DNA of 64,000 nucleotides, from the NCBI GenBank assembly GCA_902801985.1, contig CADCKD010000006.1:1-64000 (forward strand). The letters run 5' to 3'. Source of the DNA: an uncultured bacterium (lineage in GTDB: Bacteria; Cyanobacteriota; Vampirovibrionia; Gastranaerophilales; Gastranaerophilaceae). Position numbers and translations under genes: made by a program. The notes below the pieces were generated by a model that was not told where the DNA came from, made no database searches, and worked only from the letters and a program-made list of their open reading frames with translations. Position 1 is the first letter of the stretch. Each line of letters opens with the position of its first letter. Of the stretch, positions 53,603-61,115 are shown piece after piece.

Positions 53603-55027
53603 ATGTATGATGTAAATTCCACTTGTGCCGATGATTTTATAAATAACGAAGAAGTTTTGGCTACATTAGATTATGCGGATGCCAATAAAAATAATGTTGA
53701 ACTTATAGATAAAATATTAGAAAAAGCTAAATTGGGTAACGGTTTGACCCATAGAGAGGCATCTGTTTTATTAGCTTGTGATATACCTGAAAAAAATGAA
53801 GAAATATATTCTTTAGCAAAAAAAATTAAACAAGAATACTACGGGAACAGAATTGTTTTGTTTGCGCCGTTGTATTTATCAAATTATTGTGTAAACGGTT
53901 GTGTATACTGTCCGTATCACGCAAAAAATACTCATATTCCTCGTAAAAAGATGACTCAAGAAGAGATAAAAGAAGAAGTTATTGCGCTTCAAGATATGGG
54001 TCATAAGCGTTTAGCGCTAGAAACCGGGGAAGATCCTGTTAATAATCCTATTGAGTATGTTTTAGAATCAATTAAAACGATTTATTCAATTAACCATAAA
54101 AATGGTGCTATACGTAGAGTAAATGTAAATATTGCGGCAACAACCGTTGAAAATTACCGCAAATTAAAAGAAGCAGGTATTGGTACATATATTTTGTTCC
54201 AAGAAACTTATGACAAAAAACGTTATGAAAGACTTCACCCGACAGGGCCAAAACACAATTACAACTACCATACAGAGGCAATGGACAGAGCTATGGAAGG
54301 CGGCATAGATGATGTTGGTATGGGAGTTTTATTTGGTCTTTCGACATATAAATATGAATTTGCAGCACTTTTAATGCATGCGCAGCATTTGGAAGCAAGA
54401 TTTGGTGTAGGGCCTCATACTATTTCTGTTCCAAGAATAAGAAAAGCTGATGATATTGATCCTAGTGCTTTTGAAAACGGAATAGATGATGATACTTTTG
54501 CTAAAATTGTTGCTTGTATAAGAATTTCCGTACCATATACCGGCATGATAATTTCAACCAGAGAATCCAAAAAATGCAGAGAAAGAGTTTTGGATTTGGG
54601 TATTTCTCAAATTTCGGGAGGTTCTAAGACAAGTGTTGGCGGATATGCGCATCCTGAAAACGAATCTGAAGAAGAAACTGCACAATTTGATGTAGAAGAC
54701 AGACGTACTCTTGATGAAGTAATAAAATGGTTAATGGAGCTTGGGTATGTACCTAGTTTTTGTACAGCATGCTATCGTGCAGGCAGAGTAGGGGACAAAT
54801 TTATGGAAATCTGTAAGGACAAGCAAATTCATAACTTCTGTCATCCGAATGCCTTGATTACGTTGAAAGAATTTTTAGAAGATTATGCATCAGAAGAAAC
54901 CAAAAAAGTCGGAGAAGCATTAATCGCGAAAGAACTTCCTCAACTTGAAAGCTCTGATATTGTTAAAGTGAAAACGGCTGAATATTTGAAGAAAATTGAA
55001 CAGGGCGAACGAGATTTTCGCTTTTAA
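53603..55027 (+). CDS. hydG: [FeFe]-hydrogenase maturase HydG
   Basis: Predicted 474 residues, normal for HydG. This radical-SAM tyrosine lyase makes CO and cyanide ligands for the hydrogenase H-cluster. The CX3CX2C motif is Cys96/Cys100/Cys103 (CVNGCVYC). The HydG-specific C-terminal auxiliary cluster CX2CX22C is present (CTACYRAGRVG... to HNFCHPNA). The ATG at 53603 follows GGGAGAAG; the longer frame from 53471 reads through the repeats and is rejected. No hydE, hydF or hydrogenase gene is nearby. It is followed by a convergent membrane-protein gene 4 nt after the stop. Confidence 0.95.
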   Translation: MYDVNSTCADDFINNEEVLATLDYADANKNNVELIDKILEKAKLGNGLTHREASVLLACDIPEKNEEIYSLAKKIKQEYYGNRIVLFAPLYLSNYCVNGCVYCPYHAKNTHIPRKKMTQEEIKEEVIALQDMGHKRLALETGEDPVNNPIEYVLESIKTIYSINHKNGAIRRVNVNIAATTVENYRKLKEAGIGTYILFQETYDKKRYERLHPTGPKHNYNYHTEAMDRAMEGGIDDVGMGVLFGLSTYKYEFAALLMHAQHLEARFGVGPHTISVPRIRKADDIDPSAFENGIDDDTFAKIVACIRISVPYTGMIISTRESKKCRERVLDLGISQISGGSKTSVGGYAHPENESEEETAQFDVEDRRTLDEVIKWLMELGYVPSFCTACYRAGRVGDKFMEICKDKQIHNFCHPNALITLKEFLEDYASEETKKVGEALIAKELPQLESSDIVKVKTAEYLKKIEQGERDFRF

Positions 55028-55031
55028 AGTT

Positions 55032-55598
55032 TTAATTAATAGTTTTTTCTATTGCAAAATTTTGTGATAGGGTTATTTTTGTATTAAAAATGCTGTTATC
55101 AATATTTCTTATAAATCCAATCAGTATGAACCCAAAAGCAAACATTAAAAGTTCTGTTACAAGAAAATCTTTTTTCATTGGCAGTAATGATTTAGGGGTG
55201 CATAGTGTTCCTATAAAAACAAAAAATAGGGTTAAAATTGAAAATATTCCCAATACCATAGGATAACTAACCATATATCTGATATTATTTATGTGATGAT
55301 CTAAAAACATTGCAATATAATAATAAACTAAATTGGTCACAGGTATAGAAAAAGCTATTGTAATTATTTTCCATTCTTTTGATTTTATTTTTTTGCATAT
55401 TAAATACAATAAAAATATCGCAGGTGAAAAACATATAATACATACCATCGGTATGAATATTGGACCTGCCAAAAAACGGATTATATTATTTTTGAAAATA
55501 TAAAATCCGTCTAATAGTGCCAATATTGAACACAATACTATTGGTATGGAATACCAAATCAGAGCTATTTTTATTATATTTTTAAGTTTATTATTCAT
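55032..55598 (-). CDS. Integral membrane protein, unknown function
   Basis: Predicted 188 residues with about five to six hydrophobic segments (for example IVLCSILALLDGFYIF, IFIPMVCIICFSPAIFLLYLIC and LVTELLMFAFGFILIGFI). No motif recognised. No clear RBS (AAAAAG). The start lies 12 nt from the duplicated tmRNA 3' end at 55610. A chance frame is unlikely given the length and the even membrane pattern. Confidence 0.65.
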   Translation of the reverse strand: MNNKLKNIIKIALIWYSIPIVLCSILALLDGFYIFKNNIIRFLAGPIFIPMVCIICFSPAIFLLYLICKKIKSKEWKIITIAFSIPVTNLVYYYIAMFLDHHINNIRYMVSYPMVLGIFSILTLFFVFIGTLCTPKSLLPMKKDFLVTELLMFAFGFILIGFIRNIDNSIFNTKITLSQNFAIEKTIN

Positions 55599-55609
55599 CT
55601 TTTTAAAAA

Positions 55610-55628
55610 TTATTGGTGGAGACGAGGG
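55610..55628. repeat. Duplicate of the tmRNA 3' end
   Basis: The 19-bp TTATTGGTGGAGACGAGGG is repeated at 55804-55822, where it is the true 3' end of ssrA. The 175 bp between (55629-55803) are GC-richer and hairpin-rich and contain no gene. Confidence 0.75.
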
Positions 55629-55807
55629 AAGTGTCTTGCTGCGCTCGCCATCGACGTGACTCCGCTTGAGCCTTTTATGTCTGCCGACAGCCTGTCAATA
55701 AAGCTCAAGGCTCTGCACTTGGTTCGCTTGCGCCGAACCCCAAATTGGTGTTCTCTGCCATACTCATCATACCAATAAAGAAGACAAGATAAACCTGTCC
55801 TCTTTAT

Positions 55808-56213
55808 TGGTGGAGACGAGGGGATTCGAACCCCTGTCCAAAACGGATAAAGATATACTTCTACGTGTGTAGACTATTTTTAGCTCAATTGACTCAGGAA
55901 AATGTCTAAACCCGACAAGTCAACCCTAGGTTTTATTTAAAGGAAACTCTAAACCTTGCAAAGTTGTCTTAATGCGCTCACTTTGCATCGGCGCACTGCC
56001 GCTTGCATAATGGACCCATAAAACCGGCAAGCTGGGCTCTATGAGTAGCTAAATCGCAAACTACTATGCAGCAACTGCATATGCTCTAGGAGCGAAGTCT
56101 GCTTCAATTACATTGTTAGCATTTAATTTAATTTGCCCGTTGATAACGGAGAACAGCTCTCCGACACGCAATACACCTTCACCAAAACGCCCTGTCAAAT
56201 CCAAAACGTCCCC
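55808..56213 (-). ncRNA. ssrA: Transfer-messenger RNA (tmRNA)
   Basis: The 5' end GGGGACG pairs with the 3' CGTCTCC; a discriminator A and an encoded CCA follow. The T-arm GGGGTTCGAATCCCC is intact. The tag reading frame (56064-56120, minus strand) encodes ANNVIEADFAPRAYAVAA and a TAG stop. Its ANN start and hydrophobic AVAA end are as expected for tags recognised by ClpXP. Length is about 406 nt, one-piece. It rescues stalled ribosomes together with SmpB. Both ends are flanked by duplicated copies of themselves. Confidence 0.95.
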
Positions 56214-56520
56214 ATGAAGTGCTTTGGGACGTTTAGCTCCTGTGGTGCTCGGGCTTTGCCCTGTGCTCCTACGTCGCTGATATAATGTTACGTGCCCTGC
56301 TCGTTTCGCCTTCGCGAACCGACACCGGCACTACACACCGGCTAACGCTTTTACCGCCTGTACAATCAAAGATTGCTTCGCTCCTATCACTTCGTGATAG
56401 TCGCAACGGCGGTGATATAATGTTACGTGCCCTGCTCGTTTCGCCTTCGCGAACCGACACCGGCACTACACACCGGCTAACGCTTTTCAAAACGTCCCCA
56501 TGAAGTGCTTTGGGATGTTT
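56202..56520. repeat. Insertion of about 250 bp at the tmRNA 5' end with 33-bp flanking duplicates
   Basis: CAAAACGTCCCCATGAAGTG then CTTTGGGACGTTT occurs at 56202-56234 and, with one change, at 56488-56520. Between them are two 75-bp copies (56278-56352 and 56413-56487, both beginning TGATATAATGTTACGTGCCC), and between those a GATTGCTTCGCT...TCGCAA hairpin related to 3850-3900. The insertion separates tmRNA from its ancestral upstream region. Confidence 0.8.
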
Positions 56521-56619
56521 ATTTAGTCCCATATAGCAATTTTTAATGTACAAGTATAATGTATTATAAATTCTATTCTGTGATTTTTCAAGTGTTCATT
56601 TAATGATATATTTACCCCT

Positions 56620-56640
56620 TTGTAACAAAAACTTAACAAT
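56620..56640 (+). promoter_or_regulatory. Second copy of the shared 21-bp upstream motif
   Basis: TTTGTAACAAAAACTTAACA plus A, 20/21 identical to 4010-4030. It lies 85 nt before the start at 56726. Confidence 0.45.
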
Positions 56641-56725
56641 CTATAATAAAAAATTAAAGAACACGAACAAATGTGCCGACATGAAGAATAATGCAATAAA
56701 AAAAGACGAAAGGGAATACACCAAA

Positions 56726-57817
56726 ATGGGAATGTCAGCTACTCAAGCAAGATTTTTATGTTTAACAGCTAGAAAATCAAACGTTGAATTTGAGGGTCAA
56801 CAAATCAACCAACAGAGAACTACATTATCTAACGAATCCGCTAACTATTATAGCGAATTGTGTAATATGAGAGTTCCTACCCCTCCGTCTGTGGATGATT
56901 ATACAAAAGTTACTTATACATTCAATGATGGTGCTATGACCAACACTATCACTTCTATGATTGCACGTGGCAATGGCCAATATTCAATCAGTTATATGAA
57001 ACAATGGCAAGATGATTATGCAATTGTTCCTGCCGCATCAAGTTTGGTGGCAAAAACAGGTGTGAATTATAGTATCGGTGCTACAACACTTAGAAAAATA
57101 AATGCGGAATATGCGACTACTGAGCCAACAGAAGAACAAGTTACAGCTTTTAGGGATGCAAATCAGAACGATGAATATATTAAAACATTAGACGCAGATG
57201 CAGTAAAATCTTTGTTAAAAGAAGAAGCATATTATGTGCAGTTGTTAAAATTAAATCCAACTAGCGCAGCAAAGGGTACTGAAGGTTGGTATGTACGTTA
57301 TGTAAAAGATCAAACAACAGGTGCATACAAGCCTTATTTTTATTCTGCAAAAGAATGTGTTAATACCGACAATGAGTATGGAGAAAACAGTGGTTATTAT
57401 AATGTAAGTTGTTTTTCATTAGGTTCTGCAACACAAACAGAACAGGTTTTTGACAAAATTGCAAGAGTTGAAAAAGATACTTCAGGTCGCTATGTATCAA
57501 TTGTTATTTATCCGACTCAAGAAGATTTTAATAATGAAACTAATGGCGAAGTATATCCATTAACAACAAATACAATCACCGATGAAGAAGCATATAAAGA
57601 TGCTATGAATCAATATGAATTTGAGCAGGCACAATATGATAAGAAAATTCAAGATATCAATGCTCAATTAGAAATTGTTCAACAGCAAGATAAAAAATTA
57701 GAATTAAACTTGAAACAGTTAGACACAGAAGAAAACGCAATAAATACAGAAATGGAAGCAGTTAAAAAAGTTATCCAGAAAAATGTTGAATCTTCATTCA
57801 AAACATTCAACGCGTAA
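56726..57817 (+). CDS. Lineage-type protein with C-terminal coiled coil, unknown function
   Basis: Predicted 363 residues. The start at 56726 follows GAAAGGGA; the longer frame from 56603 lacks support. The N-terminus MGMSATQARFLCLTARKSN is a helical block followed by an NQQRTTLSNES region that resembles the N-terminus of rod- or hook-type assembly proteins, but I cannot name the family. The middle is beta-rich with many Asn/Thr/Tyr. The C-terminus (about 305-360) is a Gln/Glu-rich coiled coil. It has no signal peptide. The shared 21-bp motif upstream suggests coregulation with the CHAP protein. Confidence 0.82.
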   Translation: MGMSATQARFLCLTARKSNVEFEGQQINQQRTTLSNESANYYSELCNMRVPTPPSVDDYTKVTYTFNDGAMTNTITSMIARGNGQYSISYMKQWQDDYAIVPAASSLVAKTGVNYSIGATTLRKINAEYATTEPTEEQVTAFRDANQNDEYIKTLDADAVKSLLKEEAYYVQLLKLNPTSAAKGTEGWYVRYVKDQTTGAYKPYFYSAKECVNTDNEYGENSGYYNVSCFSLGSATQTEQVFDKIARVEKDTSGRYVSIVIYPTQEDFNNETNGEVYPLTTNTITDEEAYKDAMNQYEFEQAQYDKKIQDINAQLEIVQQQDKKLELNLKQLDTEENAINTEMEAVKKVIQKNVESSFKTFNA

Positions 57818-57852
57818 AAGATTTCCTTTCCCTTTTTCCTATTGATTTTCCA

Positions 57853-57880
57853 ACGACTTGCAAGACAGGTCGTTTTTTTT
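57853..57880 (+). terminator. Terminator after the coiled-coil gene
   Basis: ACGACTTG-caaga-CAGGTCGT followed by eight T. Confidence 0.8.
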
Positions 57881-57885
57881 AGCCC

Positions 57886-58107
57886 GAGCAGAGCCACGAA
57901 CGAAGTGAGAGACCGACAATTAAGTCGGTAATGAATATTCCGACAAATTGGAGGCGTTGGCGTTTACTGCGAGGGCGTAGTATCGAGCAGAGCCACGAAC
58001 GAAGTGAGAGACCGACAATTAAGTCGGTAATGAATATTCCGACTAATTGGAGGCGTTGGCGTTTACTGCGAGGGCGTAGTATTGAGCAGAGCCACGAACG
58101 AAGTGAG
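57886..58107. repeat. 99-bp tandem repeat, 2.2 copies
   Basis: Units start at 57886, 57985 and 58084 with GAGCAGAGCCACGAACGAAG. Each holds CCGAC-aattaa-GTCGG and a GC-rich GAGGCGTTGGCGTTTACTGC segment. The ACGAAGTGAG motif also occurs at 20-29. No reading frame with a start signal was supported. 58108-58220 contains the promoter of the next gene (TATAAT at 58193-58198) only. Confidence 0.85.
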
Positions 58108-58220
58108 TAAGTAGGTAGGGTTTTAGCCTGACTTTTTAAAATTTGTACATTTCACTCAAAAGTAGCAAAAAAATTTTTGTCCATATTTTAGGTATAATAA
58201 AAGAGTAGAAAGGAGTATAT

Positions 58221-58559
58221 ATGAGAATTCAACCTATTTCAAATCACACTGCATTTCAAGGTCTTTTGGGAAGTACAAGAAAACTTGTTGACACTCAAAT
58301 TATGTATGGCCATGATTATGATTGCATGTATTATGATCAATATTATTACCCGTTTGCGGATGAAACACCAAGAGAAATAGAACATAATATGCGTGAATTA
58401 GAGAATGCTTTAAATGAACAAAGTAAAAGAGACATTCCGCATTGTTTTTCCGGAGATTATATTTCTTTAAGATTAGGGCGCACTCTAAATATGAAAAAAA
58501 GTGATTACGAACTATTATGTAATGGTGTTATTCCTCCTGCATTGGATAAAATAATATAA
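58221..58559 (+). CDS. Short protein with Pro-Ile...Phe-x-Gly N-terminal tag, unknown function
   Basis: Predicted 112 residues. The N-terminus MRIQPISNHTAFQGLLG matches the tag class described in the findings. The middle has an Asp/Tyr-rich segment (YGHDYDCMYYDQYYYP) and the C-terminus is helical. RBS GAAAGGAG. No signal peptide. The family is unknown. Confidence 0.8.
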   Translation: MRIQPISNHTAFQGLLGSTRKLVDTQIMYGHDYDCMYYDQYYYPFADETPREIEHNMRELENALNEQSKRDIPHCFSGDYISLRLGRTLNMKKSDYELLCNGVIPPALDKII

Positions 58560-58568
58560 TAGATTAGA

Positions 58569-58597
58569 ATAAAAAAGGTTGGATATTCCGGCCTTTT
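58569..58597. terminator. Bidirectional terminator-like hairpin
   Basis: AAAAAAGG-ttggatattccgg-CCTTTTTT, between two convergent genes. Confidence 0.75.
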
Positions 58598-58978
58598 TTA
58601 TTTTAAATATTTTAAGAACTCATATTTTTTGCCGGTATTTTTAGTAAGTTTTTCACCCAATATTTTTACTGTATCCAAAACGGTTTCATAGATTTTTTGA
58701 AACACTGTTTCTTGGTTTGCTTGTTTATCAATAAGTATTGAACCGATTTCGTACAATTTTTTTTCGTATGCATTTTCGATAAAATCGGGTACAGCTCTTA
58801 CAAAATATACATCTTCTGCGGGTGCATATATAGAACCTCTGGCCTTTGAAACTGTTAAATCCAAATTATCATTTGTTGCAATTTCGTTTATTTTTTTGTA
58901 AGTATTTTCGTCCAAATCCATTTTACGGAGTGTTGTGCTCCCTGTGAAACCGGTAGTGCAAATTGATTTAATATGCAT
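58598..58978 (-). CDS. Short protein with Ile...Phe-x-Gly N-terminal tag, unknown function
   Basis: Predicted 126 residues. The start at 58978 follows AAGGGG; the 59044 frame is rejected. MHIKSICTTGFTGSTTLRK is a shorter version of the tag. The remainder is helical and soluble, with no recognised motif. It converges with the tag protein at 58221, giving two similar tag proteins next to each other. Confidence 0.75.
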   Translation of the reverse strand: MHIKSICTTGFTGSTTLRKMDLDENTYKKINEIATNDNLDLTVSKARGSIYAPAEDVYFVRAVPDFIENAYEKKLYEIGSILIDKQANQETVFQKIYETVLDTVKILGEKLTKNTGKKYEFLKYLK

Positions 58979-59035
58979 AAATTCCCCTTCTGGTTTTATT
59001 AGAGAAATTTTAACAAAGCCAAGTAATAAAAGCAA

Positions 59036-59062
59036 TAGGCTCAAGAACTTGTCTTGAGCCTA
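59036..59062. terminator. Terminator hairpin after the metallopeptidase gene
   Basis: TAGGCTCAAGA-cttg-TCTTGAGCCTA, near-perfect stem, 11 nt after the minus-strand stop at 59073. Confidence 0.75.
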
Positions 59063-59072
59063 TGTATAACAT

Positions 59073-59978
59073 TTATGCATTTTGCTTAATTTCTTGTGGT
59101 TTTGTAATTTTATCTTTAATTTTTACACCAAGCGTTGTTCCTAATCCGGCACCTACAGCAAGGCTTAAATAAGTTAACCATGCCATTTTGTTAAATTTAC
59201 TCATAGTCTTAAATGCTTTTATATCTAATACGGATTTAGCCATTTTTGCGGCATTCAAACTTGCAAGACCTTCTTCCATTAACAAAGGAACAAAACTCAG
59301 GAATGTTAGTTTTCCTGCGTTATCTTTAATAAAAGATGTTGCTTTATCAAAGATACCTTTTGGTTTTTCTCCATCAGCTTTTGTACGTTTTGATAACGCA
59401 ATTAGCGGTATGAGAGAACCTACCAATAAAAATGGATTTCTCATTTTTTGTAATGCTTTACCATATTTTAATATATTTTTGTTTATAGCGTGTCCCATTT
59501 CGTGGAAAGTTGCATATCCCATTTTCGCTTTATTAACGACAATCCTGTTTGATTTAGGGTCAAAGAATGCATTGCATCCCGTAAAGGTTGGTTCAATTAC
59601 CATTAATTTGTTAATTTTTTTTATAATATTTTTTAATGCTGGGTATTTGTCTAAAGATTTGAGGCTATTATTCATTATTTCCTCTACAATTGGGCGTGAT
59701 GTCTTTACTGCATCAATGATTTTTACACCTTTATCTGCTAATCCTGAAGTAATTAATACTTTATCTGCAGCTTTACTATAAGCAGGGTTTGGCTGCATTT
59801 TTTTAATTATTTTAAGAAGCGGTAAGCTTGTAGCGGTATTCAAACCCATAGCCATTCCGCTTGCAGCAACGCTGCCTGCGGTGTACCCCAGATATCGTTT
59901 CCCGAATCCGGGTTTTTTGTATTGTCTGCCATCATCTGTCGTGATTACTTTTCTTGTTCCTACACTACTAAAAGTCAC
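59073..59978 (-). CDS. Membrane-associated HExxH metallopeptidase-like protein
   Basis: Predicted 301 residues from GTG at 59978, with GAGG 8 nt upstream. His159-Glu160-Met-Gly-His163 (FHEMGHAIN) forms a zinc site; Glu in LLMEEGLASLNAAK (about 236-237) could be the third ligand. Hydrophobic segments lie near 27-45, 175-190, 220-235 and 265-285, so it is probably a membrane protein. The substrate is unknown. It is the third HExxH protein in this window. Confidence 0.8.
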   Translation of the reverse strand: MTFSSVGTRKVITTDDGRQYKKPGFGKRYLGYTAGSVAASGMAMGLNTATSLPLLKIIKKMQPNPAYSKAADKVLITSGLADKGVKIIDAVKTSRPIVEEIMNNSLKSLDKYPALKNIIKKINKLMVIEPTFTGCNAFFDPKSNRIVVNKAKMGYATFHEMGHAINKNILKYGKALQKMRNPFLLVGSLIPLIALSKRTKADGEKPKGIFDKATSFIKDNAGKLTFLSFVPLLMEEGLASLNAAKMAKSVLDIKAFKTMSKFNKMAWLTYLSLAVGAGLGTTLGVKIKDKITKPQEIKQNA

Positions 59979-60115
59979 GTTTTAAACCTCACATTACACA
60001 TACACTACTATGCTGTAATAAAACAATTTTTGTGAAAATATTGCTAGTTGTTGTTGTATTTGTAACATAATATTAATTTGAAATAGTAATTGTAATATTG
60101 GTATAAGTTAAAAAA

Positions 60116-60394
60116 TTAAGCAATAAAAGTTGTACCAATATTATTTTGGGCTAAATAATTGATTTGTTTTTTAAATTCATCCATATTTTTTCTTTCCGCT
60201 TCAGTAACAAACCTATCAGGTTCATGGAAAGTTTTATTTATATTGTTTTCTGCGAGCCAATTTATATATTTTTTAAACTCCTCTGAGGTAACGTTTTTGC
60301 GATTGTATGTAATCGGGCAAGTCGGAATTGACTTTTCCGTTTTTTGAACTCGATTGTGCAGAAATAAATTTTGAAAAATTTTGTAGATTTTCAT
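60116..60394 (-). CDS. Small protein with internal repeat, unknown function
   Basis: Predicted 92 residues from ATG at 60394 (weak RBS). Two copies of a short helical block are present, EEFKKYINWLAENNI and DEFKKQINYLAQNNI (about 51-65 and 75-89). The upstream part of the longer frame (to 60469) would overlap tRNA-Leu and is rejected. The function is unknown. Confidence 0.6.
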   Translation of the reverse strand: MKIYKIFQNLFLHNRVQKTEKSIPTCPITYNRKNVTSEEFKKYINWLAENNINKTFHEPDRFVTEAERKNMDEFKKQINYLAQNNIGTTFIA

Positions 60395-60415
60395 GCGTTT
60401 AATCCTAATACTAAA

Positions 60416-60496
60416 TGTCGACGGGGGGACTTGAACCCCCAGAGCTCTCGCCACATGCACCTCAAGCATGCGTGTCTACCATTCCACCACATCGAC
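60416..60496 (-). tRNA. tRNA-Leu (anticodon GAG)
   Basis: The acceptor stem GTCGATG pairs with CGTCGAC, followed by discriminator A. The D-arm GGTGGAATGGTAGACAC is typical of Leu. The anticodon stem-loop GCATGC-TTGAGGT-GCATGT carries GAG at 60461-60463. There is a class II long variable arm, and a T-arm GGGGGTTCAAGTCCCCC. No CCA is encoded. Its 5' end is duplicated 135 bp away at 60621-60639. Confidence 0.96.
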
Positions 60497-60504
60497 TGAT
60501 ATTT

Positions 60505-60639
60505 AATTATTTTGTAATTCTACTATTAAATTGTCATTTTCTTAATACCGTCTCTGTGTTGGATGTTGTCTTTGACAACCCTCTCCTCGAACGATACTTA
60601 ATCGTTCTCGTCGGCAGAGTACCACATCGACTGATATTT
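60505..60639. repeat. Hairpin-rich insert ending in a duplicate of the tRNA-Leu 5' end
   Basis: ACCACATCGACTGATATTT is present at 60486-60504 (tRNA 5' end and flank) and again at 60621-60639. The intervening 116 bp contain GTTGTCtttGACAAC and CGAACGATactaATCGTTC-type hairpins and no gene. Confidence 0.75.
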
Positions 60640-60680
60640 GATTTACCCTCAAAGTATAGCACAAAATTTTTATTTTGTAC

Positions 60681-60686
60681 TATAAT
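60681..60686 (+). promoter_or_regulatory. Predicted -10 of a leaderless transcript
   Basis: TATAAT ends 6 nt before ATG at 60693. No Shine-Dalgarno. Confidence 0.55.
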
Positions 60687-60692
60687 GTCCAT

Positions 60693-61115
60693 ATGAAAAA
60701 GATTTTGTTATTTACATTTTTAATTCTATTTGCATCTATTGGTGTTTCTAATGCCGATCAGTATGTGCCGGAATTTGATAAAATGCAAATTATGCGTTGT
60801 GAAATTACCGAAACTATATATAACGAAGATAATACACAGGTTTCTCAATCCGATTATCACAGATTGTTAAGACTTGATGACCAAACAAGTACTATTTATG
60901 TTCAAAAAGAACGTCCCAGCAGAATTTACTATTATGGGAATGATAAAGTACAATACAAAGAACAGTCCATGACTGATGATTATATTATGATTTCCAATGT
61001 AATGATAGACCGTGTAAATAACCTATACAATTCAACATCCCAAATTACATACGATAATATGGGTTATGGTTCAAGACGTGCGGTAGCGGAAGGCAATTGC
61101 AAGATAGTTAATTAG
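60693..61115 (+). CDS. Small secreted protein, unknown function
   Basis: Predicted 140 residues. A signal peptide MKKILLFTFLILFASIGVSNA precedes a mature domain rich in Tyr, Ser and Asp (MRCEITETIYNEDNTQ, SRIYYYGNDKVQYKEQS), probably beta-stranded. One Cys lies near each end of the mature part. The start is set by the signal peptide and the leaderless promoter. The stop overlaps the convergent era stop by 4 nt. Confidence 0.85.
   Translation: MKKILLFTFLILFASIGVSNADQYVPEFDKMQIMRCEITETIYNEDNTQVSQSDYHRLLRLDDQTSTIYVQKERPSRIYYYGNDKVQYKEQSMTDDYIMISNVMIDRVNNLYNSTSQITYDNMGYGSRRAVAEGNCKIVN

Noticed and set aside
56269-56553. Minus-strand frame with repeated SRCVVPVSVREGETSRAR peptides
   Set aside because: The peptide repeat comes from the 75-bp DNA repeats next to tmRNA, and there is no start signal.
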